Shown: in pieces, positions 35,790 through 43,984 of the stretch
How the letters are laid out: every line of letters begins with the position of its first letter
Position numbering within the stretch: position 1 is the first letter of the stretch
Assembly (NCBI RefSeq): GCF_000204195.1
Contig: NZ_AFBG01000006.1
Location: forward strand, 62,001-126,000
Source of the DNA: Acidovorax radicis N35
GTDB taxonomy: Bacteria; Pseudomonadota; Gammaproteobacteria; Burkholderiales; Burkholderiaceae_C
Length of the DNA: 64,000 nt
Direction of reading: 5' to 3'
The notes under the pieces: model-generated
Told to the model about the DNA's origin: nothing
The model's database searches: none
What the model saw: the letters and a program-made list of their open reading frames with translations, nothing else
Position numbers and translations under genes: made by a program

Positions 35790-36443
35790 ATGAGCCTCAG
35801 TCTTTTCGACGATCCACCCCAACCCATTCAGCCGCCCGAGGTGCTGGAGCCCGGTGCCGTGGTGCTGCGCGGTTTTGCGCTGGCGCAGGCGGCCGACCTG
35901 CTTGCAGCGGTGCAGCAGGTCACGGCACAGGCGCCCTTCAGGCACCTCATCACGCCGGGCGGCCTGCGCATGTCGGTGGCGATGACCAACTGCGGGAAAT
36001 TGGGCTGGGTCAGCGACCGCCGCGGCTACCGCTACGACCCCACCGACCCCGACAGCGGCCAGCCCTGGCCGGCCATGCCACCGCTGTTTCGCCAGTTGGC
36101 GCTCGATGCTGCTGCGGCAGCAGGCTTCCCTGGCTTTGCGCCCGATGCCTGCCTGGTCAACCGCTATGCACCCGGCACCCGGCTGTCGCTGCACCAGGAC
36201 CGGGACGAGGGCAACTATGCGCACCCCATCGTGTCCGTGTCGCTGGGCATTCCGGCCGTGTTCCTGTGGGGCGGTGCCCAGCGGGCCGATAAGGCACGGC
36301 GCATTGCGCTGGTGCACGGCGATGTGGTGGTGTGGGGCGGCCCGGCACGGCTGCGGTTTCACGGCGTGCTGCCCTTGCCCGAAGGCGTGCACCCGCTGAC
36401 AGGCGCGCACCGCATCAACCTCACGTTTCGCAAGGCGGGCTAA
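35790..36443 (+). CDS. alkB: Alpha-ketoglutarate-dependent DNA dealkylase AlkB
   Basis: A 217-residue Fe(II)/2OG dioxygenase that oxidatively removes 1-methyladenine and 3-methylcytosine. The metal ligands are His/Asp in 'LSLHQDRDEGNYAHPIVSVS' and His in 'PARLRFHGVLPLP'; the 2OG-binding arginines are in 'HRINLTFRKAG', the RxNxTxR-type signature at the C-terminus. 'YAPGTRLSLHQD' and 'GDVVVWGGPARL' are diagnostic. The ATG at 35790 is chosen because homologues begin near 'SLFDDPP'. It completes the ada-oxygenase-alkB operon. Its TAA stop abuts a MITE-like element. Confidence 0.93.
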   Translation: MSLSLFDDPPQPIQPPEVLEPGAVVLRGFALAQAADLLAAVQQVTAQAPFRHLITPGGLRMSVAMTNCGKLGWVSDRRGYRYDPTDPDSGQPWPAMPPLFRQLALDAAAAAGFPGFAPDACLVNRYAPGTRLSLHQDRDEGNYAHPIVSVSLGIPAVFLWGGAQRADKARRIALVHGDVVVWGGPARLRFHGVLPLPEGVHPLTGAHRINLTFRKAG

Positions 36444-36715
36444 GAACCTGTTCAAAATCTTTTCGGGGATCGCATTGGAGTGCCATCGTGATGGACGTGG
36501 ATGCTTCGGATGCGCCGCATGGGCTCGTGCCCATACAAGCAGCCGAGGCATCCAATCGCCCGATTTCACTCCAACCCTTCGGGCAAGTGCCTTGTCGGGC
36601 GGTCTGCTGTGTTGCGACGCTTGCCAATAGCACGGGCTATTGGCTGCACCCCGCGCCTTGCATCCCATCCCGGCAAGGCACTTGTGCGACCCTGAAAAGA
36701 TCTGGAACAGGTTCT
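36443..36715. mobile_element. MITE-like element with 22-bp terminal inverted repeats
   Basis: The left end AGAACCTGTTCAAAATCTTT(TC) and the right end, read on the minus strand, AGAACCTGTTCCAGATCTTT(TC) match at 20 of 22 positions. The 273-bp element has no coding capacity. TAA occurs on both outer edges (36441-36443 and 36715-36717), possibly a 3-bp target duplication; the left TAA is also the alkB stop codon. A solo copy of the end sequence occurs at 39963. Confidence 0.75.
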
Positions 36716-36729
36716 AAGGGCGGTGAACT

Positions 36730-37839
36730 TCAGCGGATGGGGTAGCCCGTCCAGCCGCCGATGGACGCCAGCATGCGGTCGGCCTCCGCGCGCCCTTGCA
36801 GGTCCTGGGCGATGGTGATCTTTTTGCCGCTTCGCAATGCAGCCTCGATGCGGAAATACACCTGGCGCCGGCCATTGGTCTCCACCGCATAGCTCTCCAC
36901 CACGTTCAGCCGGGCAATGTCGTGTGCGGGCACCTGGTGCCACTGCAGCATCAGGCCCAGCAGGCGCCGCTCGGTGCGCAGGCCGTCGTGGTCCAGCCGC
37001 ACCCGCAGGCTGTTGGCCAGCGCATAAAAGCTGCTGATCAGCACCGCCCCACCCATGCCACCAAAAAGCAGGCGGAACAGCCAGGGCGCCACATCCACCT
37101 GGGCCTCCTGTTCCCAGGGCACGAGCAGGCCCACGGCCAGAAACACACACCCGACCAACCCCAGGGCCAGCTTGAGCCCCCACCACCGCCCCGCCGGAAA
37201 ATACATCTGAACGCCACCCGGAATGCGTTCCACCTTGCCGGGTGTGCCCCCAGCCACGGCGCGCTGCGCCGACGTTTTGCGTCCTGCCCGCGACGGTGCA
37301 CGCAGCAGGTGCACCAGCATGCCCACGCCAAAACCACCAAACACCACCACAAACACCATCTGGAATGCCAGCAGGCCGGGCCGCAGGCTGCGGTCGATCA
37401 CGGCCTCTGCGGGGTTGGAGGCACTCACCCAGATAGGCACCGGCTGCCCGTTCTGCAGCGCATGCTCCAGCCGCTCACCCAGCGCCTCCTGAAAATCCCC
37501 CAGGTTGTCCCCACCACTGCCGATGGCCACGCGGTCGCCCTCGTACTCGCGGCCCGCCACTTGGTACCGGTAGCGCGCCGTGACGTGGTACGTGGTGGAC
37601 TTGCTGCTGCGGCTGGTGTTGAGCTGCGCAGAGACCAGAGTGGCCTCTGCCGGTTGCCAGAACTGCATGCGCGACCAGTCGTACAAGGTGGGCAACACGC
37701 CCAGCAGCAGCATGCCCACGCCCACGGCGGCAAAAGGCAGTGCAAACAGGCCGAACCACCACGAGCCCGCCCGCTTGCGGTCCGAGCCAGAGGCAACAGG
37801 GGTTTCGTTGCGGGTGCTTTTGGAGGTGTTTCTTGCCAT
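36730..37839 (-). CDS. DUF3592-domain membrane protein
   Basis: A 369-residue inner-membrane protein with an N-terminal helix, an extracytoplasmic DUF3592 domain ('STTYHVTARYRYQVAGREYE'), two further membrane hairpins, and a soluble C-terminal tail ('AHDIARLNVVESYAVETNGR'). DUF3592 proteins are widespread and of unknown function. The ATG at 37839 is preferred because it follows a poorly coding region; its ribosome site is weak. Confidence 0.82.
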   Translation of the reverse strand: MARNTSKSTRNETPVASGSDRKRAGSWWFGLFALPFAAVGVGMLLLGVLPTLYDWSRMQFWQPAEATLVSAQLNTSRSSKSTTYHVTARYRYQVAGREYEGDRVAIGSGGDNLGDFQEALGERLEHALQNGQPVPIWVSASNPAEAVIDRSLRPGLLAFQMVFVVVFGGFGVGMLVHLLRAPSRAGRKTSAQRAVAGGTPGKVERIPGGVQMYFPAGRWWGLKLALGLVGCVFLAVGLLVPWEQEAQVDVAPWLFRLLFGGMGGAVLISSFYALANSLRVRLDHDGLRTERRLLGLMLQWHQVPAHDIARLNVVESYAVETNGRRQVYFRIEAALRSGKKITIAQDLQGRAEADRMLASIGGWTGYPIR

Positions 37840-38000
37840 CGTTTTAATGGGTGGGTGCCATTGCGCTGAACCCGGCTGAACGGCCAACTCGGGCCACCTT
37901 ATCTTGGCGGACTGGCAGACAGACGAGGTTGCAGCCAGATTCTGCTGCGCACATTTCGCCTGTGCAATCCCTGGCACGATCCATGTTTTGAAGATAAATT

Positions 38001-38050
38001 TGGCCTCCAGCGCTTGCTGAATAAGCGCCATTAGCTACCAAAAATGTAGC
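38001..38050. repeat. Dispersed palindromic repeat, copy 6
   Basis: Contains CCAGCGCTTGCTGAATAAGC and GCCATTAGCTACCAAAAATG. It sits in the 277-base gap between the divergent DUF3592 and EVE genes; nothing else is evident there. Confidence 0.75.
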
Positions 38051-38116
38051 ATAACTCCACCATGTTGCACGCACCAGGTGGATGCCGGGCATTGCGGTGT
38101 TTGCCAAAATGTCGCC

Positions 38117-38638
38117 ATGGCACAACCCCATCCCGCTGCAACACCGCCCTCGGCGCCCTCACCCCTGTCGGCCCGTCCCCCACGCTTTTGGCTCATGAAG
38201 TCGGAACCCGAGGAGTGCTCCATCGACGACGCCTTGTCTGCCCCGGGCGCCACCGTGCCCTGGACCGGTGTGCGCAACTACCAGGCCCGCAACTTCATGC
38301 GCGACGGCATGCAGGTGGGTGATGGCGTGCTGTTCTACCACTCCAGCTGCCCCGAACCAGGCATTGCCGGCATTGCGCGTGTGGCCAGCGGCACGCGGGC
38401 CGACCCCACGCAGTTTGACCCTGCGTCGCCTTACTACGACCCCAAATCCCCCGCCGACACACCCCGCTGGCTGCTGCTGGATGTGCAGGCGCAGCGCAAG
38501 ACGCGGGTGGTCGGCCTGGCGGAGCTGCGGGAACACGCGGATCTGGCGCAGATGCGGGTGCTGCAGCGCGGAAACCGCCTGTCGATCACCCCGGTGGAGC
38601 CCATCGAATGGGCCGTGATCATGAAGATGCTGGGCTGA
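38117..38638 (+). CDS. EVE-domain protein (PUA-like, modified-nucleobase reader)
   Basis: A 173-residue EVE/PUA-like domain protein. The family motif starts 'RFWLMKSEPEECSIDDALS', then 'VPWTGVRNYQARNFMRDGMQ', 'VGDGVLFYHSS', and ends 'LSITPVEPIEWAVIMKMLG'. EVE domains bind modified bases in DNA or RNA and are frequent in restriction and RNA-modification contexts. The ATG at 38117 adds a proline-rich N-terminal tail before the domain. Confidence 0.9.
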   Translation: MAQPHPAATPPSAPSPLSARPPRFWLMKSEPEECSIDDALSAPGATVPWTGVRNYQARNFMRDGMQVGDGVLFYHSSCPEPGIAGIARVASGTRADPTQFDPASPYYDPKSPADTPRWLLLDVQAQRKTRVVGLAELREHADLAQMRVLQRGNRLSITPVEPIEWAVIMKMLG

Positions 38639-38688
38639 GGTCACCAGCTGGCTTGCCGTGCCTCGGGCCAGCCCTGGGCCACCCCGCT

Positions 38689-39300
38689 TCACTGCGGCCG
38701 TTGAACGGCCACCGCAGCGCGTGCCTGGGCGTGGAGCTTGGCCAGAAACTCTCGGTCCAGCAGCAGCCAGAGCATCACCGGGGCCAGCGCGGTAAAGATG
38801 AACAGGTTGAAGTGGTACAAGAACGCCACCACGTCGGCCACCCAGCCAGGCAACCCCGTCTGCACAAACACCTCGGGCCCCGCCCGGTTGAAGACATCGT
38901 TGCACCACTGCAGGGCCACGTTGAGTGCCTGGATCGGCAGCATGGCCAAGGAGCCTATGAGCAGCTTGCGCCCCCAGTGACGGGGAAACGATGCCAGCAC
39001 CAGAGCCCAGAAGATCACGATGCCGTAGCCCAGCAAGCGGTAGTCCACCAAAGGAGCCAGCTTGCCCGACTTGAACTGGCCGTTTTGCACGGAGACCACC
39101 TTGAGCGTGGTGTTCAACAACGCCGTGGTCTCTTTCTGGGTGTAGCTCAATGCCCAGTGAAACAGGGTGGAAGCCGCCTCACCCGCCATGAAAAACACGG
39201 GCTTGGACAGCTGTGGCGACAGGTAGTACCAGAGCGGCATCAGGCACAGCAGGCTGACGATGGCAACCAGCAGGAAACGTCCGACCGAACTAAGCTGCAT
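38689..39300 (-). CDS. Exosortase H-associated membrane protein
   Basis: A 203-residue multi-pass membrane protein. Its N-terminal helix 'RFLLVAIVSLLCLMPLWYYL' is followed by a periplasmic region and helices 'LLGYGIVIFWALVLASFPRH' and 'LFIFTALAPVMLWLLLDREF'. Proteins of this type are known as partners of XrtH. It starts 11 bases inside the end of the exosortase gene, so the two are translationally coupled. Confidence 0.8.
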   Translation of the reverse strand: MQLSSVGRFLLVAIVSLLCLMPLWYYLSPQLSKPVFFMAGEAASTLFHWALSYTQKETTALLNTTLKVVSVQNGQFKSGKLAPLVDYRLLGYGIVIFWALVLASFPRHWGRKLLIGSLAMLPIQALNVALQWCNDVFNRAGPEVFVQTGLPGWVADVVAFLYHFNLFIFTALAPVMLWLLLDREFLAKLHAQARAAVAVQRPQ

Positions 39301-39802
39301 TTGGAATGGCGGGTTGGGGAGGTTGTTGTCGGGCGATCCAGCGAATCCAGAGCATCCAGACCACCAGCACATCCAGCATGATGAGTGCCTGCCAGAGGTA
39401 CAGGTGGGCAAACTCGAACACGGTCATGTTCCACTTGCCCAGGTAATACAGGCTGATGATGCGCAGCAGGTTGACGACCTGCACCGCCGCAATGCCCATG
39501 GCGATGCCGGCGAGCTTGTGTTTCCAATTCGAGGGAAACGCGATCATGCCGGCGATGAGGATGATCGCCGCCTCCACCCCGTTGCAGCCCGCCTCGATGG
39601 ACACCGCAAAGCCCGTGGCCTTGCTCATCAGGATGCGGCCATGGTGCGCCACATCCGAGTCGAGTGGGGTCATGAGCGCCGCACTGGCGGTTGCGAGCAG
39701 GCTGGTCCAGGGCTCGATGGCGACCCGTTGCACGTCATCGAGCATGTCGATGCGAAAGAGGACCGCCAATACGGCGATGAAAATCAGAAAAAATCGGACC
39801 AT
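39290..39802 (-). CDS. xrtH: Exosortase H (XrtH), IPTLxxWG-CTERM protein-sorting transpeptidase
   Basis: A 170-residue exosortase/archaeosortase-family membrane cysteine protease. The catalytic triad residues are visible: Cys73 in 'VSIEAGCNGVEAAIILIAG', Arg114 in 'NLLRIISLYYLGKW', and His133 in 'FEFAHLYLWQ'. XrtH cleaves exported proteins carrying a C-terminal IPTLxxWG sorting signal and anchors them at the surface. No such substrate is in this window. The ATG at 39802 starts directly at the first membrane helix. Confidence 0.88.
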   Translation of the reverse strand: MVRFFLIFIAVLAVLFRIDMLDDVQRVAIEPWTSLLATASAALMTPLDSDVAHHGRILMSKATGFAVSIEAGCNGVEAAIILIAGMIAFPSNWKHKLAGIAMGIAAVQVVNLLRIISLYYLGKWNMTVFEFAHLYLWQALIMLDVLVVWMLWIRWIARQQPPQPAIPNAA

Positions 39803-39962
39803 ACGTCGATGAGAAGAACCTGGTGAAGCGCGCACCAAAGCGCCAGGAATGCGGCAGGCGGCAAGGCCGTGGGAATGCGGACCTGTTCGCACAGGCGCCG
39901 CAAAGAATATCAGAAGCCACCGGCAATCCACAAAGCCTAAATGGCACTGGCAAGCGGCCCTG

Positions 39963-39984
39963 AGAACCTGTTCAAAGATTCGGG
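39963..39984. repeat. Solo end of the MITE-like element
   Basis: AGAACCTGTTCAAAGATTCG matches the first 14 bases of the MITE left end exactly and then its TTCGGGG motif, with a small deletion. It overlaps the last codons and stop of the methyltransferase gene on the minus strand, so the stop codon is part of the repeat. Confidence 0.65.
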
Positions 39985-40931
39985 GCGGCGTACACCAGCA
40001 CCTTGAGGGCGCGTTCCGGGTCCACGTCCGCAAACGCGGCCGGGTTGGCCACCCGTTCCACAAATTGCAGCTCAGGCGCCAGCTCCTGCATCTGCTCTTG
40101 CAGGAAGCCCACGCCCAGCTCGGGCGCGTTCAGGCACAGCAGTGCGTGGCCACCGGGTGCCAGCAGGTCGGGCAGGCGGCGCATCAGCCGTGCGTAGTCC
40201 TTGGTGGCCACGAAGCTGCCCTTCTGGTAGCTGGGCGGGTCCACGATGACCAGGCCATACGGCCCGCTGCGGGTGATCTTGCCCCAGCTGCTGAAAATGT
40301 CATGCGCCAGAAAGCTGGCGCCGGTGGTGAGGCCGTTGAGCTGGTGGTTCTGCTGGCCCACGGCAATGGCGCCATGGCTCATGTCCACATTGACGACCTG
40401 CCTGGCCCCTGCCTGCAGCGCCACCACCGAGAACGCGCAGGTGTAGGCAAACAGGTTCAGCACCTTGAGGCCATAGCGGTCCGTGCTGCGTGCAGCGGCA
40501 AAGGCGTCCACCCAGCGGCGGCCTTCGGCCATGTCAAGGAACAGGCCATGGTTCTGGCCGCGCAGCACATGCACCTTGAATGTCAGGCCGTGCTCCGTCA
40601 CCGCATGCGGCTCGGGCACGGCGCCCGCCATCAACCGTGTCTCGGTGCGGCCCTGGGTGCGCAGTTGTTCGTTGCGGCACTGGAACACCCAGTTCAGCGG
40701 CTGGCCGGGGGCAAGCTGCTCGCAGCGCGCGGCCAGCGCAGCGCCTACCGTTGCAAGCTGGGCTTCGGTGTCCTCGCCCGCAGGCAGGAAGCTGGTGAGC
40801 ACGTAGACCGGCGGATAGGCGTCCAGCGTCCATTGCTCACAACCGGGGTGGCGCCCGCCCCGGCCGTGGAAGATGCGCTGTGCATCCGTGGGCAAAGGCA
40901 TGTGGGCGATGGCGTCGAGCAGGGCTTGCAT
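39972..40931 (-). CDS. RlmI/RlmK-like class I SAM-dependent methyltransferase
   Basis: A 319-residue methyltransferase. The SAM-binding 'GLKVLNLFAYTCAFSVVALQ', 'VVNVDMSHGAIAVGQQNHQL' and the catalytic 'GLVIVDPPSYQKGSFVATKD' motif match the 23S rRNA m5C/m7G methyltransferase family. The preceding 'TFKVHVLRGQNHGLFLDMAE' is typical of RlmI/RlmK and related proteins. It lacks the N-terminal PUA domain of RlmI. It probably methylates rRNA, but the site is unknown. A TTG at 40940 is an alternative start. Confidence 0.85.
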   Translation of the reverse strand: MQALLDAIAHMPLPTDAQRIFHGRGGRHPGCEQWTLDAYPPVYVLTSFLPAGEDTEAQLATVGAALAARCEQLAPGQPLNWVFQCRNEQLRTQGRTETRLMAGAVPEPHAVTEHGLTFKVHVLRGQNHGLFLDMAEGRRWVDAFAAARSTDRYGLKVLNLFAYTCAFSVVALQAGARQVVNVDMSHGAIAVGQQNHQLNGLTTGASFLAHDIFSSWGKITRSGPYGLVIVDPPSYQKGSFVATKDYARLMRRLPDLLAPGGHALLCLNAPELGVGFLQEQMQELAPELQFVERVANPAAFADVDPERALKVLVYAAPNL

Positions 40932-41025
40932 GGGGATCAAAGGCGTGTGTTGGGGCTGCGGCAGAGTGGCTTCGGCACATCGGCCGCCACGGGGCCGGCC
41001 AACGTGCGTTGCGAGGGTGCCGAGG

Positions 41026-41652
41026 TTACCCGCTTGTGGCGCCCCCTTGCAGCATCAGCGCCACATGCAACAGCAGCATCACCGTCTTGCCGTCCTGGAT
41101 GGTGCCCGCATGGATTCCGGCGATGGCGTCGGCGAGGGGCATTTCAATGACCTCGATGTCCTCCCCTTCCTGGGCCAGGCCGCCGCCCTCGCGGATGCGG
41201 TCCTGCGGTTCGTACTCGGCCACAAAAAAATGCACTTTCTCGGTGACCGAGCCTGGGCTCATGTAGGCCTCGAACACCTTGCGCGGCTGGCGGATGCGGT
41301 AGCCCGTTTCTTCTTCCGCTTCACGGCGGATGCAGGTCTCGGGGTCGTCGCCATCCAGCAAGCCCGCGCAGGCCTCAATCAGATAGCCGTCGGCGCCTCC
41401 GTTGATGAACGCAGGCAGGCGGAACTGGCGCGTCAGCACCACGGTGTGGCGCTGCGGGTCGTACAGCAGCAGCGTGGCGCCGTTGCCCCGGTCGTAGGCC
41501 TCGCGGCTCTGGCGCTGCCACTGGCCGTCGCGGCGGCGCAGTTCAAACGTGATCTTGCGCAGCACATACCAGTCGTTGGAGAGCAGTTGCACATCCAGCA
41601 GCCGCACATGGTCTGCCTGCGCGGCGATGGGAGGTGGTGGTGGACGGCTCAT
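41026..41652 (-). CDS. NUDIX hydrolase, NudK-like (GDP-mannose/ADP-sugar pyrophosphatase)
   Basis: A 208-residue NUDIX protein. The box is 'GLLDGDDPETCIRREAEEET(GY)', with the core REAEEETG intact and an Asp at the first acidic position, as in NudK relatives. 'VVLTRQFRLPAFINGG' and 'EAYMSPGSVTEKVHFFVAEY' are NudK-type landmarks. It would hydrolyse a nucleoside diphosphate sugar. It overlaps the DUF4406 gene by four bases. Confidence 0.88.
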   Translation of the reverse strand: MSRPPPPPIAAQADHVRLLDVQLLSNDWYVLRKITFELRRRDGQWQRQSREAYDRGNGATLLLYDPQRHTVVLTRQFRLPAFINGGADGYLIEACAGLLDGDDPETCIRREAEEETGYRIRQPRKVFEAYMSPGSVTEKVHFFVAEYEPQDRIREGGGLAQEGEDIEVIEMPLADAIAGIHAGTIQDGKTVMLLLHVALMLQGGATSG

Positions 41653-42059
41653 GCGGCAGCCCCTTCGCCAGCGGCCAGCCGCATCGGAAGTTCATCCACG
41701 TGGTGGACCACGGGCAGGCCCCGCGCCCGGGCCCGCTCCACGTCCATGTCTGCGCCGCGCGATGCGCCGGGCAGCCGCAACACGGCGTCGCAGCGGGCCA
41801 GCAGCCGCTCGGCCACGGGGTATTGGTAGGCGTGGAACACCGCGTCGCCAGGCTCTTGCCCACCCGCCGCATGGATGATGGGCAGGGCCAGCCACTCTCC
41901 CAGCAGCGGCAAATGGCCACGTTCGTAGATGGGCAGCGCTGCGGCTTCAAGCCGTTCGCGGTTGGCGGCGATCCGGGCGGGGTCGCCGTCGGTGCCCGAG
42001 AGATAAGGACCGGCGATCAAAACGAGCCAAGGGGAGTCGGCCGGGGGCGCAATGGACAT
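41649..42059 (-). CDS. DUF4406 protein, nucleoside-deoxyribosyltransferase-like fold
   Basis: A 136-residue protein. 'LVLIAGPYLSGTDGDPARIA' and 'GASRGADMDVERARARGLPV' are DUF4406 features, resembling nucleoside 2-deoxyribosyltransferases (possibly base-exchange or N-glycosidic activity). It is translationally coupled to the NudK-like gene, suggesting joint handling of nucleotide derivatives. The gene faces a DeoR regulator across a short gap. Confidence 0.75.
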   Translation of the reverse strand: MSIAPPADSPWLVLIAGPYLSGTDGDPARIAANRERLEAAALPIYERGHLPLLGEWLALPIIHAAGGQEPGDAVFHAYQYPVAERLLARCDAVLRLPGASRGADMDVERARARGLPVVHHVDELPMRLAAGEGAAA

Positions 42060-42082
42060 GGTTTCTCCGAAAAATTACAATC

Positions 42083-42098
42083 GTGCAGTATCATGCAC
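42083..42098. promoter_or_regulatory. Operator-like inverted repeat before the DeoR gene
   Basis: GTGCA-GTATCA-TGCAC is a perfect 5-bp inverted repeat in the 95-base divergent gap between the DUF4406-NUDIX pair and the DeoR-type gene. It is a plausible binding site for that regulator, controlling both directions. Confidence 0.4.
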
Positions 42099-42154
42099 TT
42101 TCAGGTAGTTTCGCGCAACCATTGACACCCATCCGCACCACAATACGGGCCCCT

Positions 42155-42916
42155 ATGCTCACCACCCAACGCAAGCAACTCATCCTCCACCGGCTTCAGC
42201 AGGACGGCCAGATCGTGGCCCGTGCGCTCAGCGAAGAGCTGGGCATCTCCGAAGACACGGTGCGGCGCGACCTGCGTGAACTGGCGGCCGAAGGGCGGTT
42301 GCAACGGGTGCATGGCGGCGCCCTGCCCGCTTCTGCCGCCGTGGGCAGCCTGCAAGTGCGCGCGCAACTTGCCACCGACGAAAAGCGTGAGCTGGGCCGC
42401 GCCGGGGCCGCGCTGGTGCAGCCTGGGCAGGTGGTGATCATCGATGGCGGCACCACATCGCTGCAGGTAGTGCAGCACCTTCCGCTGGACCTGCGCGCCA
42501 CCGTGGTCACCCACAGCCCCAGCGTGGCCGTGGCGTTGGCGGACCACCTGCAGGTGGAGGTGTTGATGCTGGGCGGCCGCCTGTTCCGCCACTCGATGGT
42601 GAACGTGGGCGCCAGCGTGACCGAAGCCGCCATGAGGCTGCGCGCAGACCTGTACCTGATGGGCGTGACGGGTGTGCATGCCGACGCTGGCTTGACCACC
42701 GGCGATTTCGAGGAGGCCGCCGTCAAGCGCACGCTGCATGCGCGCGCCGCAGAAACCGTGGTGCTGGCCTCCATCGACAAGCTCGGAGCCGCCTCCCCCT
42801 TCGGCATTGCGGCGCTCAAGGAGCTGGCGACGCTGGTCGTGCCAGCGGCCACACCGGGCAAGGTTGTCGCCAGCCTGCGGGCGGCGGGGGCCAAGGTCGT
42901 CAGCGCCCGGCCGTGA
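42155..42916 (+). CDS. DeoR-family transcriptional regulator
   Basis: A 253-residue regulator. The N-terminal HTH is 'TTQRKQLILHRLQQDGQIVA' and 'ELGISEDTVRRDLRELAAEG'; the C-terminal DeoR sugar-phosphate-sensing domain has 'IIDGGTTSLQVVQHLPLDLR' and 'VLMLGGRLFRHSMVNVG'. It probably senses a phosphorylated sugar or nucleotide metabolite. Its position, divergent from the NudK-like/DUF4406 pair, suggests that these are its targets. The ATG at 42155 is preferred; upstream starts are weak. Confidence 0.92.
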   Translation: MLTTQRKQLILHRLQQDGQIVARALSEELGISEDTVRRDLRELAAEGRLQRVHGGALPASAAVGSLQVRAQLATDEKRELGRAGAALVQPGQVVIIDGGTTSLQVVQHLPLDLRATVVTHSPSVAVALADHLQVEVLMLGGRLFRHSMVNVGASVTEAAMRLRADLYLMGVTGVHADAGLTTGDFEEAAVKRTLHARAAETVVLASIDKLGAASPFGIAALKELATLVVPAATPGKVVASLRAAGAKVVSARP

Positions 42917-43803
42917 TGGCCGCCTGCCGGTGCTTGCTGCCGCTTGCGCGCAAATAGTCGACCAACGTCTGGGCAAAGCCTGAGCGCTCGGCCCCCTTGC
43001 GCACGCAGACCTGCAAGTCGCGCTGTGCCCAGGGTTCGTCCATCTCCACCACCACCACGGGCGGCTCGCTCAGGCCGGCCACCTGCAAGGCCGCACCGCG
43101 TGGCACCATGCCAATCCCCACGCCCGCCCCCACCATGCGGCATACCGCTTCGAAGCTGCGTACCTGGATGCGCACGTCCAGGTGCCGGCCCAGTGCGGCG
43201 GCGGCATTCATCGTGAAGGTATGGATGGCCGAGCCCGCGTGCAGCATGACAAAGGCGTGGTCGAGTACCTCCGCAAATCCCACTTTCGCCCGCCCGGCCA
43301 GCGCATGGCCCGCCGGGACGATGAGCACCAGGCGGTCCTGCCGGTAGGGTGACAACTCCACACCCGCACCCGTGCCACTGTCGGCCAGTACACCCACCTC
43401 GATCTCGCCGCTGGCCACCGCGACCACGATCTCTGCGCTGGTGCGCTCCTCCAGGCTCACGCTGACCTGCGGATGCTGCTTCAGGAAACCCGCCAGGTCG
43501 TCGGGCAGAAAAGTGTGCGTGGCGTGGGTATTGGCCCACAGGCTCACATGGCCCCGGATGCCACTGGCAAAGGGCGAGAGGTTGGCATGCATCTGCTCGA
43601 CGCTCGCCAGCACCTGGCGCGCATTGCGCAGCAGGGCCTCGCCCGCCCGGGTCAGCGCCACGCCCCGGGTCTGGCGCTCAAACAGGGAGGTGTTCAGCGC
43701 CTCTTCCAGCCGGCGCAAGGTAGGCGCGCGCGGCGCCGCGCGTGAGGTTGCGCTCTTCGGCAATGGCGACAAAAAGGCGCAGATCGATCAGGTCATAGGT
43801 CAA
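42900..43803 (-). pseudogene. LysR-family regulator gene with deleted and frameshifted HTH
   Basis: The N-terminal part reads 'TYDLIDLRLFVAIAEERNLT' and 'RGAARAYLAP' in one frame. The rest, from 'TLRRLEEALNTSLFERQTRG' to the C-terminal effector domain ('GIGMVPRGAALQVAGLSEPP'), is in another frame. About nine codons of the recognition helix region (normally LAPSAAS..L) are missing, and the frame changes at about 43710-43735. The deletion is consistent with loss of 26 bases between two CTTGCGCCG copies (inference). The short in-frame start at 43772 is a TTG and not a real start. It is divergent from an EamA gene. Confidence 0.75.
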
Positions 43804-43984
43804 TGGAGGCCCCTCTCACGTTCGTTTTTGACGAACGTATGGTTGCGGCAATGCCAATTGTGCCTGCCGTGCCTACAAGGCACTATCGCCGCATCCTTTC
43901 ATATTGCCACTGCCCCATGTGCACTGCGTTCGTTGTCTTCGCATGGTCTGGCAGTTTCTACCCCACCCCACCCACCATACCCCC

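Noticed and set aside
36443-36715. Overlapping short reading frames inside the MITE-like element
   Set aside because: They have no start signals or domains and differ from neighbouring codon use; the inverted ends explain the sequence.
43772-43803. Taking the TTG at 43772 as the true start of an intact LysR gene
   Set aside because: It would give a protein with no N-terminal HTH, while the neighbouring frame clearly encodes the normal LysR start; a frameshift plus deletion explains both.
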